A DNA stretch of 64,000 nucleotides from NCBI GenBank assembly GCA_025642065.1, contig JAODUP010000588.1, forward strand, positions 122,501 through 186,500. Direction: 5' to 3'. Origin of the DNA: Paralvinella palmiformis (lineage: Eukaryota; Annelida; Polychaeta; Terebellida; Alvinellidae). Of this stretch, positions 22,994 through 35,397 are shown one piece after another. Within the stretch, counting starts at the first letter, position 1; the number at the start of each line of letters is the position of its first letter. Made by a program: the position numbers and the translations under genes. The notes beneath the pieces were generated by a model, which worked only from the letters and a program-made list of their open reading frames with translations, did no database searches and was not told the DNA's origin.

Positions 22994-24297
22994 GAATTAT
23001 ATTTATTATTAATATCCCAAACTGTTTCCCTTCACGGCAACGAGCGAAGGAATTCGCCTAAACGAGATAGCGATGACGTCGATTTCCGACCGCGATGTCT
23101 CCCTAACACATGACGACGACCGGAGTCGGCCCAAAAAAAGACGCGCTCGGTGGATATATTTCACGACCGTTCCAATCAGATAAGAGTTCAAAGAAATACG
23201 TCATCAGCCGGTAGTCGTCAAATCCTATAGTCGCCGATAGTTAGCTATAGGAGACGGTTATTAGGGTAGGTTGCGCATCTCTGTTGTTGTTGTTGTTGTG
23301 TTGTTGTTGGGGGGTTTTTGTGGTAATTTTCTTCGACAGTCGCGTGATTCGCGGGCATCTCTGGCCACCTATATCGGCTAATGTCGTCTAATGTCGACGC
23401 CGGTTAGAGACGGAGAGTGAATCGGGAGACATAAAACAGTCCCCGAATGATGTACGACCTTTGTCCATTATTCCATCAAGTAGCAGGTGTTCGCCTCATC
23501 CAGACCGAGGGATCCGGGACGACCGTGTCAGCCGTAGGAGGACGAAGGGCCATCAATAATTAACCAGATTCCCGGTGACAACGACGTCCCAGCTCTACGG
23601 TATGACGACGGCCGGCGCTCCATTAGTCATATAGGCGGATCCCCCACTGATCTTGGACGCCGCCTCTGGCCCGCCAACAGCGGCCCCGGAATGGCAAATG
23701 ACCTCGCTTTATGAGCGGACGTGAGTAATTAGCCATTTCGGGCGCGGCATCGGCCGTGAGTTTATGGTCTGATATGACGTAATTGATTGAGTGTAGGGCT
23801 CGATGGGGCGGTGGGGGGAGGTAATATAATGTCGGCTATTTCCGACGACAAAAGGTATGAAGAACGGGGGATTATTTATAGAAATGCCATCGCTCGCCGT
23901 TTGTATTTTCTGGAGCGGCCATAACGTTGGTTTCTGACCGGATTTCTGAACTGAATAAATGAAAGGACGTACAGATTGTGAACCGAAGGGGGGGAGGGTG
24001 GCTGGTGTTGAGGTTGAGTTTAATAAGCGGTTAATTTATCTAATTACGCCAACCGTTTGAACGCATTAACCTAATGTTGATTAACGACTCTCGCTGCTGA
24101 ATGTTGGCAGGAGACCTGTTCGTCCAAAAACCGAATGAGGCCAAGCGATTGTATTGGGTCGGGTCGTATTTTCCAAAAGGTGAAGCGATACTTGGCTGTG
24201 CGATATTTGCAGAAAATCTTTTAGAAAAGGTCACTTGATATATATTGACGCCTCCAAGTGCGCACACAGACAAACACATTCACACAGATACAAATTA

Positions 24298-24302
<5 letters not shown>
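22994..24302. other. GC-rich single-copy island, candidate regulatory DNA
   Basis: About 1.3 kb, CpG-rich and free of interspersed repeats apart from a (GTT)n tract near 23282-23310. It contains several homeodomain-type cores (ATCAATAATTAACC near 23553, GAGTAATTAGCC near 23732) and a CRE-like ATGACGTAATTGATTG near 23775. No conserved frame. It could be an enhancer cluster; comparison with a related genome is needed for that claim. Confidence 0.4.
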
Positions 24303-24303
<1 letters not shown>

Positions 24304-24340
<37 letters not shown>

Positions 24341-24452
24341 CACACGATATCACCGTGCGGCGTCTTTGAATGGTTACTGATAGAAAAGGTGTGTGTGTGC
24401 GTGTGTGCGTGCGTGTGCGTGCGTGTGTGTGTGTGTGCGTGCGTGTGCGTGT
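24304..24452. repeat. (TA)n and (TG/CG)n microsatellites
   Basis: A TA tract at 24304-24338 and a TG tract with TGCG variants at 24389-24452, separated by about 50 bp. Confidence 0.93.
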
Positions 24453-24987
24453 TTCTCCAAGAAGAAGAATGCGGAATACACATTATTATGCATGGATGGG
24501 CATCTTTAGCGAAACCAAATATACAAAACAGTAATTTGTTTAAGTTTCGTCACATTATCACCAAAACTTAAAATCATCTATTTAATAATCCGGCGCTAAA
24601 TCAACGTATTCTAAAACAAAACGGTGTACATAAGAACGGCCTCAAATGTAAATGCTCTCGTGCTTAGGTTTTAACGTCTGACATTAGAAATCGTATTGAA
24701 ATTACTACTATTGTGTATTATAATAAACCTTTCTGTTAGCTAATGTGTGCCGGAGTGATGCTAACAGATCACACGAGAATCAGAAACAACAAAAATATGC
24801 CTTAATACAGATCACGGATTGTGTGTCCAATACGTACACACTGAAAGGGAAGGTTGCATTATGAAGGAAACCTTACAGTTAGGTTAAATGGAAGGAAAGG
24901 TTACCGACCGAAACGACACGACTGATTTGGATTAAATTACAGGGTTTTTTTTTTCTTTCAGAACTGTCTTTTTCCGGGTTTCACCTG
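24453..24987. other. AT-rich single-copy sequence
   Basis: Nothing recognised. The left target-site duplication of the next SINE is at 24973-24987. Confidence 0.4.
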
Positions 24988-25172
24988 GGACGCCTCCGTG
25001 GTCTAGTTGGTAGCGCGTTGGACCAGAGATCACTACCAGCTGGGTTCGAATCTCGGCGTGGGCACATCTGAATGGTGTTTCATCGTTGACTTCGCTTCAT
25101 TGCCTTTGGGGGTCGTTCGGCCCATTTAGCCAACCATGTGCACAAAAGTGGTCGTAAAACATCAATCAATCA
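24988..25172 (+). mobile_element. SINE-1, full-length copy with target-site duplication
   Basis: A box TGGTCTAGTTGGTAG and B box GGGTTCGAATCTC are intact. The body carries TGCCTTTGGGGGTCGTTCGG and CACAAAAGTGGTCGTAAAAC, and the tail is ATCAATCAATCA. It is flanked by the perfect 15-bp duplication TCCGGGTTTCACCTG at 24973-24987 and 25173-25187, so the insertion is recent enough to have kept both copies unchanged. Confidence 0.95.
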
Positions 25173-25187
25173 TCCGGGTTTCACCTG

Positions 25188-25455
25188 AATGAAAACAACG
25201 TAGATTCTGTTTAAGTTAACATGTAAACGTTGAAAATGCATAGATTTGTGCATATTTTGGGACGATGTCTAGGAAGAAATTATATCGATATTTAATGTAA
25301 CGCGTACAGACGTTAGAAATATTAAATATTTAATATTAATATCCAATCTTTTCTGCAATAAACTTATGTCAATCATTAAGGTAATGTTTTGGTTTCTTTA
25401 GTACTCACCGTGGCTAAGTATTTTTACTATACATACGTAATTAACTGTACCTATT
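25188..25455. other. AT-rich single-copy sequence
   Basis: Nothing recognised. Confidence 0.4.
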
Positions 25456-25612
25456 GTAGTAGTAGTAGTAGTAGTAGTAGTAGCACTTCCTCTTTCTCCT
25501 ACTACTGCAACTACTGTTGCTACTACTACTACTACTACTACTATTACTACTACAACAATTATTTCAACTACTTCCAGTGCTACTTCCACTACTAGTAAAA
25601 CTACTACTACTA
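25456..25612. repeat. (AGT)n to (ACT)n trinucleotide array
   Basis: AGT triplets switch to ACT triplets at about 25490, so the array is an inverted repeat of itself. The SINE-1 copy that follows splits the ACT part, which resumes at 25798. Confidence 0.92.
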
Positions 25613-25797
25613 AGGCGCCTCCATGGCCTAGCCGGTAGCGCGGTTGTCTACAGATCAATAGCACCTGGGTTCAAACCCCGGCCAAGCTATGCCAGAATGG
25701 TGTTTTATCTTTCACTTCACCTTATTACCTTTGGAGGTCGCTCGGCCCATTTAACCTGCTTTGTGCACAAAAGTGGCCATAAAACAGCAATATTTAC
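25613..25797 (+). mobile_element. SINE-1 copy inserted in an (ACT)n array
   Basis: Starts GGCGCCTCCATGG. The A box is TGGCCTAGCCGG, the B box is GGTTCAAACCCC, and the body contains TTACCTTTGGAGGTCGCTCG. It is flanked on both sides by ACT triplets, so the target duplication cannot be delimited. The head is closer to the 11.3-kb copy (TGGCCTAGC, TTCAAACC) than to the 16.6- and 25.0-kb copies, suggesting two subfamilies. Confidence 0.93.
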
Positions 25798-25833
25798 ATT
25801 TACTACTACTACTACTACTACTTCCACTACTAA

Positions 25834-25880
<47 letters not shown>
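25798..25880. repeat. (ACT)n then (TA)n
   Basis: Continuation of the ACT array right of the SINE, then a pure TA tract at 25837-25880. Confidence 0.95.
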
Positions 25881-25883
<3 letters not shown>

Positions 25884-26600
25884 GATAAAGCTAAATAAAT
25901 ATCTATCTATAGATCTATAAATTGTTCTCTCTTTCTATACTTACACACACGCTCGCGCGCATGCGCAGACAGTTCTCTCCGCCAACAACAGCCACCGCGG
26001 ATGTATATACCCTGTTACCTAACACCTTAACACCAAGTGACCACCTAGTCTACACCTTTATGGTGCCACCTTTAAGTCGTACATACCCCTCACACACGAC
26101 TCGTCTCTTTCTCCTTTCGGACCCTGTCCCAGAACGGCCTCACACCCGTCGCACCCCGTACGACATCCGACAAACCGTAACCGGAGCCGACCGCCACCTC
26201 TAATGTAAAACGCCAATCCCAGTCGGCCATAGACGTGCCACTCGGCAGTAAAACATCGGACATAATGCACATTGCATATGCGCGCGCACATCGCCGCCAA
26301 TGGATATGTCAGCGCTGTCACAGTTGATTAACCGTCAGCGAATGGAGTTTGTCACATGAAAACGACTCACCGAGTGAATAAATAGACCTCGCCACGAACG
26401 CGGAGAATATGTGCTGGAGAACCGGGTCACGACGCCGCGTAAACATTGAAATAGGATTTCTAGCAAGAAACGACAACAAACCACGACGAACACAGATAGT
26501 ATTGATGTGTTGTTCAAATTTGCTGGATTTTATTAGACGAAATAATATCGTGGTGTAGAAGTGATAAGATGATAAAATATGCAGCATTATTATGCAGCAT
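25881..26600. other. CpG-rich single-copy sequence
   Basis: Short open frames on both strands overlap without similarity to a known family. No gene called. Confidence 0.4.
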
Positions 26601-26601
26601 A

Positions 26602-26642
<41 letters not shown>
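26602..26642. repeat. (ATT)n microsatellite
   Basis: About 14 pure ATT triplets. Confidence 0.95.
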
Positions 26643-26643
<1 letters not shown>

Positions 26644-26925
26644 TGTCCACAAACACCACTTACTTTGTCATCATTATTGTTTATTTCAGATACTTTGGGA
26701 TAGGACATTGTTCTTGGATATAAACATCATATTGTTTATGAGTTAGGATATAATTAATTTAAACAATTTAAACTTCTGAGTTGCTAAAAGAACTTGATGA
26801 TGAACAACAATATGATATGTCAGTGATCTGATTATAAACATGTGCTTACTTCAATGCTTAATTAACATCGTATAATCATATAATGCTCATTCTAGAGTCG
26901 TTCACACGCACGCACACACACACCA

Positions 26926-26929
<4 letters not shown>

Positions 26930-27006
<77 letters not shown>
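26930..27006. repeat. (TA)n(GA)n microsatellite
   Basis: TA tract of about 27 bp followed by about 50 bp of GA. A second TA tract follows at 27160-27191. Confidence 0.95.
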
Positions 27007-27008
<2 letters not shown>

Positions 27009-27156
27009 AAGTACATATGTCACGCTGATATAAAATATACATAGTAACTATACAGTATCTCAACGATCAGTAAATGAATTGGGAAAATGAATTATGAGCT
27101 CAAATAAACAAAGCACTTAAAGTAGAATTAGCTTTATACTTATATATGTGTATGTG

Positions 27157-27900
<744 letters not shown>

Positions 27901-29114
27901 CCAAACATATTGATATATTATACAAGGCATGCGAAATATTGATGTAATGCTATTGCTTTGACCTTTGTAAACCCACGTACGTCAATATCTCACACTAAAA
28001 ACATTCTTTAAAAAAATGGTAACAGCGCACTCGTTACCCGGAGTGGCTAACAGGCTGACCAAGATCAAGGAATTCAATGTTCGTATCATCCATATCTGGG
28101 GAATGTTTAAATAGACATTGCCAACTAATTTTTGCGGGCTTTTACACTTCGGCTCACCCCAGCTACAGCCCAGAGTAGCGGAGCGGAGTTTCATGTTTTC
28201 AATGTAGGTCGGATTCTTGTTCTGAACATCTCGGTTTGAACAACGATCTACTGCGTAATACAATTGGAATTCAGATATACTTCTAGTGATAGATTAGTCT
28301 CTTGTTGTTCAGCATGTTCCATTATTAAATGTTGTTATTGTCAACAAAGTTAGTATCGGTTATAGCTTGAAAATTGAAATGGTGACGCGGTTTATTTACA
28401 TTTTAATATCAACTCATGGTTCACGTTAATTCGCGTGAAGTATTACACAAATGCAATATATCAATACCGGGTTATTGCTTTATCAATCAATACTTTTGTG
28501 TAATACAATATGTCTCCAATTTGATGAGTATTTTCGATCCAAGTAGCTCACCCGTTTGTTTATTAGAATTAAGCCATCTATGCTTGCGCATTATCACTGA
28601 CTTGCGCATGCGCCATGAGTCTGCTGCTAGACGATGGCGAACGTTCTACACAGAAAAAAATGACCACAGATAAAACAAATCGTTGAAGATATCTCTGAAT
28701 TGTCCTGGCAAAATAATAATATTACAACTGCCTTGTCCATTTTCGATATTATTATTAATGGCTAGAGATGTGTATTGAAGAAACACTGTGGGAAAGCTAC
28801 TGCCTATACGTAAACTTTCGCTACAATTACGGCAATCCGCTTGTACACGAGAAATGTGATTTGCGAACTACCACATGGAACTTCCAATTTAATCTATTTT
28901 GTTTACTAAATCAGTCTTCTTTGAATAGAAATATACTAAATATCACCTTATCACCTTCTTTTAATGACTGTTGTAATCGTGGAGTATTATCACCTGCAAT
29001 GATCGTTAAAATATACAAACAAAGCTAGCGTACACACTGAAAATGAAGGCTGATCCAGACTCAGCGGTTAACTGGTCGTGTTTACGACCCGGTTGTAGTA
29101 GTTCTAAATCCTGA
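27901..29114. other. single-copy sequence, no gene supported
   Basis: An 86-codon frame at 28768-29028 lacks similarity to anything I recognise. The rest holds short frames only. Confidence 0.4.
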
Positions 29115-29260
29115 CGACAGATGTCAATAGCTTAATTGGTAAGGTCTGTTACCTGGGAACTAACACCTCGGAGGTATCCTTCAACTAAAACAACCGTTGA
29201 GGGAGGATGAACGGATTACTCTCATTCATTCCCTCACTCACACACTCACCCAATCAATAA
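29115..29260 (+). mobile_element. degenerate tRNA-like SINE (SINE-3)
   Basis: A box TAGCTTAATTGGTAAGG (29128-29144) and the downstream ACTAACACCTCGGAGGT follow the layout of a tRNA-derived SINE head common in invertebrates. The B box region (about 29170-29190) has lost the GGTTCGA core. The tail region is rich in CACTCA repeats. Identification rests on the head only. Confidence 0.45.
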
Positions 29261-29971
29261 ATAAATTAATCAATATATTAATAACTTTCATTAAAACATA
29301 CATTAAAAAATTTCGCATATATTTACTTACTAACTCACACAGTCACTTTGTGATTCACCTGCCGACGAACTGACTAACTACCCGACTCACTAGCTCACTC
29401 GTGGAATTAAGGCCGCTCAGTTACACGCCAGCTATACCCTCCCCCCCCCCCACCCTAGCCTCCCCGACCATTGGCTCTGCGTCACCGGTGAACTTGACCC
29501 ACCGCGGGTCATCGCAGGTATAATACCCATTAACAGGTGCCCAGACAACGTACCGATGACGTATGGCTGGCGTCTGACACTCCGCTTTCCCTCTCCACAT
29601 CGTAAGACAGTAACGAGAAGCCTCCTAGCGGGGAGTCTTATGTCTCGCGAGAGGTCGCCACCTTGCTATAGCTAACTGATTTATATCGAGTGTTAACGTC
29701 GGGCACGGTTTATGACTGGTCGGCTCACGAGCTGACGGTTAATAACAATTGTTGACCCGTTCCTTTGTTCGCCGAAAGCCGTCGGACTCTTTGGGGAAAG
29801 ATGGGGCGGGAGGAGCCGGGGCGGAGGGGGGATCCTGCCAGTCATCTCGATGTCATCGAACCACTAGCGAGAGAGAATGATGTCGCTTTTGGCCAGCAGG
29901 GGGCAGAAGAGACGATCATGTGTGGATCAAAGCTTTTAATTTGGCTGTTATACGTAGTTATGTGTCGGCGT

Positions 29972-29974
<3 letters not shown>
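29261..29974. other. GC-rich single-copy island
   Basis: Contains a C-run cluster (29438-29466; quadruplex-capable on minus) and an everted repeat TGACCC-n5-GGGTCA at 29495-29511 that matches nuclear-receptor half-sites. No coding similarity. Confidence 0.4.
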
Positions 29975-30012
<38 letters not shown>

Positions 30013-30031
30013 AGAGAGAGAGAGAGAGAGA
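29975..30031. repeat. (TA)n(GA)n microsatellite
   Basis: About 35 bp TA followed by about 22 bp AG. Confidence 0.95.
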
Positions 30032-30166
30032 AATGTATTTGAGTATATGCGCGTGTGTACGCGTGTGCAGACATCAGCAGGTAAATATCCTATAAAGCAT
30101 ATAGCTCCATAATTGGACCTAAATATATAAAAACCTACTCCTCTACACATCCTTACGTTCGTAGAA

Positions 30167-30201
<35 letters not shown>
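30167..30201. repeat. (TA)n(TG)n microsatellite
   Basis: Short TA then TG tract immediately before repeat R2 copy 2. Confidence 0.93.
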
Positions 30202-30541
30202 AATTACTCATCAACTTGGGCCCAGCTATCCTCTGTTCGTACATGGCAAATATATCACGCCGACAGGGAACCGATTAATGCAAGCTACGTACAGAAAACG
30301 GAGGCACATACAAAAAAACACATTTGACAGCATAACTCGAAGTAAACAACACGTGCTTGTGGTTCAATGATAAGTTAATAAATATACAGGATGTTTACTT
30401 TTGACACCCCAATTTCCATTCAATGGTAATTTTCTTTGGTGCAAAAGAAATCAATAAATAATAACATTTAGACACCACAGATGCTGACCGTAGCTTCTTT
30501 CTGGGTTCGAATAGCTAAATACGTCCTACTTATATCAACCA
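30202..30541 (+). repeat. dispersed repeat R2, copy 2
   Basis: Colinear with 9.80-10.14 kb. It shares AAGTAAACAACACGTGC and CTGGGTTCGAATAGCT and has the same overall length. Element class unknown. Confidence 0.82.
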
Positions 30542-30588
30542 AACACCTTTATTATATGTAACATAAAAAACATACACATATACACTCA

Positions 30589-30621
<33 letters not shown>

Positions 30622-30650
30622 ACATGTGTGTGTGCGCGCGCGCGTGTGTT
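30589..30650. repeat. (TA)n(TG)(CG) tract
   Basis: TA tract of about 24 bp, then TGTG and a GCGCGCGCG stretch. Confidence 0.93.
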
Positions 30651-31004
30651 ATAAAGAATGTCAAAAAACGGCTTAACCCCTTTGTTGTCTAACCCTATAC
30701 AATTATCCGTGTTTATGTTTTTGCATATATTTATTCTTCATATTTGTGAACACCTGTCTCAGGAAGCACTAGCCTTAAGGTCCTTTGCCATCACCGATAG
30801 TCTGTATGACACCTTCAGCCTCCGACGTCTTCAATACATCGACCTCTAAAAAGGTCCTGACATAGTAAATGATAATAAGTGGCCAAAACCTTTTCGTCAT
30901 AAAAGCAAAACAGAAACATTTATCTCTTGTAGGTATTACTTCATCAAATGTTCGATTCAACATCACAGAAGTGGGAATAATATTGGAAACAGGACTGTGA
31001 GAGG
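30651..31004. other. single-copy sequence left of the array
   Basis: No gene seen and no similarity to the array modules, so it marks the left outside of the macrosatellite. Confidence 0.45.
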
Positions 31005-31825
31005 TCAGCCAGTCCGTCAGTTAGTCAGTAAGTAAGTCAGCCAGTCAATTAGCTATACAGTGAGGCACACACTGAGTCATTCGGTCGTACAATTAATGAA
31101 AATGGTGGGTTATGCAGTCAACCAGTTAGTTAATCATTTAGTCAGTTGATATATGATTCAGTCACTCAGCCATTCAGTCAGCCACCCGATCAGCCATTCA
31201 GTCAGCCACCCGATCAGCCAGTGAGTGAGTGAGTGAGTGAGTGGTGGTGGTGGTGGTGGTGGTGGTGAGTGGTGGTGGTGGTGGTGGTGAGTGGTGGTGG
31301 TGGTGGTGAGTGAGTGAGTGAGTGAGTGAGTAGTCAGTCAGTCAGTCAGTCAGTCAGTCAGTCAGTCAGTTAGTCAGTCAGTCAGTCAGTCAGTGAATAT
31401 TAAAGTATATCAGGCGGACAGCCATAAAGTGAGTCACTGAGTGTCAGTTATTCAGTGAGTCAGAGTGAGTGAGTGAGTGAGTGCATGAGTGAGTGAGTGA
31501 GTCAGTCAGTCAGTCAATCAGTCAGTCAGTTTGTCAGTCAATCGGTTAGTCTGTCAGTCAGAGAGTCAGAATGTCAGTCAGTCTTTCAGTCAGTCAGTCG
31601 GTATGTCCGTGAGTCAGTGACTCAGTGAGTCCGTGAGTCGATCAATCGGTGAGTCAGTCAGTACGTGAGTAAGTCAGTGAGTGAGTGAGCGAATGAGTCA
31701 GTCAGTAGTCAGTCAGTCAGTCAGTCGGTCAGTCAGTCAGTCTGTCAGTCAGTCAGTTAGTCAGTTAGTTAGTCAGTCAGTCACTCATTCAGTCGATCAT
31801 TCAGTCAGTCAGTCAGTCAGTCCGG
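31005..31825. repeat. tetranucleotide block (CAGT)n/(GAGT)n/(GGT)n
   Basis: About 820 bp of CAGT and GAGT units with an internal (GGT)n part at 31242-31308. It resembles the tetranucleotide block that ends every macrosatellite unit, but here no upstream unit sequence accompanies it. Confidence 0.93.
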
Positions 31826-32029
31826 GTATTATACATTAAAGTTCGTAAATATTGATGAAGAATCACATTCATGTTTGTGTTATATACATTGTAATCGTGA
31901 TTGTAATCATGATTACTTTATAATGTAATTGTAATCCTAATTGATTACAGTCAGAATGAATGTAATCGTAATCATGGTATTCTCAAGTAATCGGTTATAT
32001 TGGTCCTGTAATGGCCACAACACTGAAAT
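31826..32029. repeat. cluster of GTAATC/GATTAC motifs
   Basis: Between 31890 and 31995 the TAATC or GATTA core occurs about eight times in both orientations, including the perfect 14-bp palindrome GTAATCATGATTAC at 31903-31916. Such clusters occur in subterminal parts of some DNA transposons and at homeodomain targets. Neither is proven here. It sits directly at the left edge of unit 1. Confidence 0.5.
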
Positions 32030-32860
32030 ATAACAAGCTGTCTACGTATCTTCTCGTTTATATAATCTAGTTAGGCTTCACGGGGTATCCTATTGTTGTG
32101 TAAACACGCCACCGATTCCGTTATAATTAATCACAGCAGGTGCAGGAAGAAGCCATTTATGTGAACTCGGAGCGCTGGTTGTCACCATTACCCTCCAAGG
32201 TGGCCTGTTTTCAGTCGCTGACGACGTGACAAATCCATCTCTGAGTTTGTCTACGAGCACCAGCCGTTTTACTATCGACGAGTTGTGGAGCCCTTAAATA
32301 CAGCCTGTGATTGTTGTAACTAGGTCATTGACCGTTAAACCGCTATAAACTGCGCTAAATCGATTCGTTATAAACGGAATACCTCCATCAAATATAAAGA
32401 TTTGATTTTATAACAATTATGAGATAGTGAGCAATTATATTCTTACACCATCTCTAGCCACGGAGAAGATGTCTGCGTTTTGTTATATTTTTTGAACGTC
32501 CTTACCTACTGGGATACGTAGATAGTGCTTATTAATAAGTAAAATAAACTGAATAATCCTTAGTTCAATTTTGAAAGTATTAAGAATCATGTTCAATGGG
32601 AGGTAAGCGTATACACAGAGCTATTGACTAACTAGGAAATGAATGTTTTCATTCTTTGTTTAGATGAGCATATATGGCTAATGAACAGTTTCATACATGA
32701 CCATGTTAAATAACACAGGCTTGAAAAGGAATCGAATCTTGAACTGGAATCTTGTAGTGCACAATTCAGCCTTAATGTGGAACTCAAATAGCATAACAAA
32801 CGCTTCAGTCGGTTAAGCAAATGTTTTTTTCTAATAATAATTACTTTATTTTCTGACTGT

Positions 32861-32868
32861 ACACACAC

Positions 32869-32962
<94 letters not shown>
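32861..32962. repeat. (CA)n(TA)n microsatellite in unit 1
   Basis: About 48 bp of CA and about 54 bp of TA. It is the last long CA/TA array before 61.7 kb. Confidence 0.96.
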
Positions 32963-32966
<4 letters not shown>

Positions 32967-33179
32967 ATTCAAGAACAAAGGTAAATTTATAAATTCAATA
33001 AGTATACAGGACACAGATGTAGAAAAGAGTCTACAAGAGATTGTCCGGCTCCAATAGACGTAATTAAATCGTATTTGTCTATACTTTTATAGTTATAATT
33101 TTAGTTGGAGCCATTCTACAACTGAATGTAAGATGTAGTCAATTTTACATAATAAGTACTGATTTATTCCGTTAACCTG

Positions 33180-33560
33180 ATACTGCCGCCTTGGAGTATT
33201 CCCATAACCCTATTCAACTCATTAAAAGAATATGCAGCGCCATGAATACATGGGCGAAAAAAATAGGATTAGTCATCACAGCCCTCCAATGTTGATCGTT
33301 TGAATCTGGATGAGAAACTCGCACAAAATATGAGTAATGAGTTGAAAATGTAGATAGCATGTGGTAAAAGGTTCCATGTTTGAGAACCCATGTGTTTTAA
33401 CGAAGATGGCAATAAGTCCTTAAGAAATGATAGTACGTATTTGTCAACTTGTAATTGATACAAGTCTACTAAATTGAGAAAATTAAGGTGTTTGAATATT
33501 AGTATTGTACGTGCCCTATAGTGTGCTCCTGTAATGATTCTGATACTTTTTTTTGCATTA
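33180..33560 (-). mobile_element. LINE D: reverse transcriptase C-terminal fragment
   Basis: The minus strand from about 33540 reads RIITGAHYRARTILIFKHL, then DLYQLQVDKYVLSFLKDLLP, which matches the conserved region after the catalytic palm of CR1/Daphne-like non-LTR elements (RIIT...HYR...LFK.L...DLY.LQ...F). Beyond about 33400 the similarity fades. No RT catalytic motif remains. Similar in type to LINE B at 45.1-46.0 kb. Confidence 0.7.
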
Positions 33561-33894
33561 TGATCAATTTAACTAAAAATAATAATAATAATTTAAAAAC
33601 TAAATGGCAGAGATAAACGTTTCTATGTGCTACATTGTTTAATTAATAGTAATGGTTATTATTTCAATTTCGCAAATCGAAGTTGGTACTAATTCCACAT
33701 TTACAAATTCCACGTTATCGTTCGTATCTTTAGTAGTTTTGGAGCCTTTCACAAAGCAGTTCAAACCTATCAGATCTCTTTCCATTTAAATTTCAGTTGG
33801 TGGCCATAATTCATTCTAGCCAACTTTAGATCTGAATGATCACTATATCTGCGCTACATCAGCATAACAATACTAAATAATGTCTTAGAAGTTC

Positions 33895-33908
33895 TTATAA
33901 TAATAATA

Positions 33909-33963
<55 letters not shown>

Positions 33964-35397
33964 TTTATATAGCATCTTATTCAAATTGAATAGCTCTAAG
34001 GCGCTTTACATTGAAAACATAATTAAAACATATTCTGAGCACAAATACATTTCAAATATAACAAACTGGTTTAAATATTATAAATAGGATAATTTCAATA
34101 AATGGGTTTTAAGAACCTTACAAGATATTTCTTTACTTGCGGCGAGTTTAATACGATTTGGCAACTTATTCCACAGCGTAGGAGCTGATGCTCGGAAGGA
34201 TTTCATTCCGTACATTGGTCTATGGCTTTTTGAAAATCCTGAAAAGTGAATAGGACTCAGATCCGACCAATCTCACTGGTATATATTTTTCAACCAGGTT
34301 GCTTAGATAGAGTGGTGCTGTTCCTTGGGTGAGAAAACAACAAATTCGGTCTGGTCCTTATTCAATTTCCGCATGTTGCTGTTCATCCAAGTACTTATGT
34401 TTTCAATACAAGCTTCAATTGAAGATAAAATATAGTTATATTTGTCACATCGCTTTAATGCCATGAGCACTTGTGTATCATCGGCTTAACAATGATAATA
34501 AATATTACACAGTTTAATAATTTCACCAATTGGTTTGGTATACATTCAGTAATTCGTTGCTCCTAAAACGAATCCGTGTGATACACCAGAAACAAGATCT
34601 GGTGGTGTTTTATCAGCCTCTGAAACGAACTGAGTTCTGTTGACAATGTACGACTTTAACCAAGTTAATGCCTTTCCCTTGAATCCCAAGGAGAATGCTA
34701 AACGCTTCAGTAGAATTGGATGATCGATTACGTCGAAAGCTGCAGATAAATCAAGCATAACTAATGTAGTCATGGATCTTTCATCAAGAGCCTCAGTAAT
34801 ATCACGGTGCACTTTCAAGAAAGCAGTTCCTGTTGAATGACCTCTATGATAAGCAGACTGATAACTGACATTGAGATCATTGTGCTCCAAGTGTTCTTCT
34901 ATACGCCTTTTCAATAAGCTTAGAGATTAAAGGAAGGTTGAAAATGGGACGATAATTCTTCATATTTTCCTTAGCCAACCCAGATCTCAGAAGCAGCGGG
35001 GTTATGAGGGCTCGTTTCAAACACAACAGCATCACTGTCTGATTCATTGACCTATTGACAATGGCTGTTATCAGTGGCATAAGTTGATCCATACAATTCT
35101 TAAAAAGCCAAATGGGCACTGGATCTAAGTGACATGACTTTTTCGGGACTTGATTATTATCTCCTTAACCTCAGCCTCAGACGTCGGTCAAAACATTTCG
35201 ATCACATTTTCATTAAACATAATATCTACATCCATTGAAATATTGAAGGCAATATTTGGGGTATCAGAAATGATCTTATTACTGATCATTGATTTTTTCC
35301 TCATGAAATATTTGCTGAACTTGTCCACCAGGAGTTCAGTAGAGGTAAAATATGAAAGATTTACATTTGAGTTACTTTCCATTTCTTTTGGTGAGCG
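33895..35397 (-). mobile_element. LINE A copy 1: CR1/L2-like, broken
   Basis: On the minus strand: a linker MESNSNVNLSYFTSTELLVD (35380 leftward), then KSCHLDPVPIWLFKNC, NYRPIFNLPLISKLIEKA, a shift near 34905, QSAYHRGHSTGTAFLKVH, MLDLSAAFDVIDHPILLKRL and GVSHGFVLGATNY. The frame stops (TGA) after NY and again (TAA, 34486-34488) at the Tyr of the catalytic YADD motif. The usual PQGS is changed to SHGF. After the motif TEFVVFSPK there is an internal deletion. The sequence resumes with MKSFRASAPTLWNKLPNRIK (about 34200) and ends with a GCGCTTTACA block, a TATATAAAA block and an (ATT)n tail at 33900-33961. It is an inactive copy that lies between module 7 and D of unit 1. Confidence 0.9.
33900..33961. 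repeat. (ATT)n tail of LINE A copy 1
   Basis: About 20 ATT/AAT triplets at the 3' end of the minus-strand LINE, as expected for short-repeat tails of CR1/L2-type elements. Confidence 0.88.

Noticed and set aside
21493..23113. Open frames of 445 and 537 codons on opposite strands
   Set aside because: They consist only of Thr/Ile, Val/Ile, Leu/Ser repeats from the 18-bp and trinucleotide arrays. Stops are missing because the repeat lacks stop triplets in those frames.
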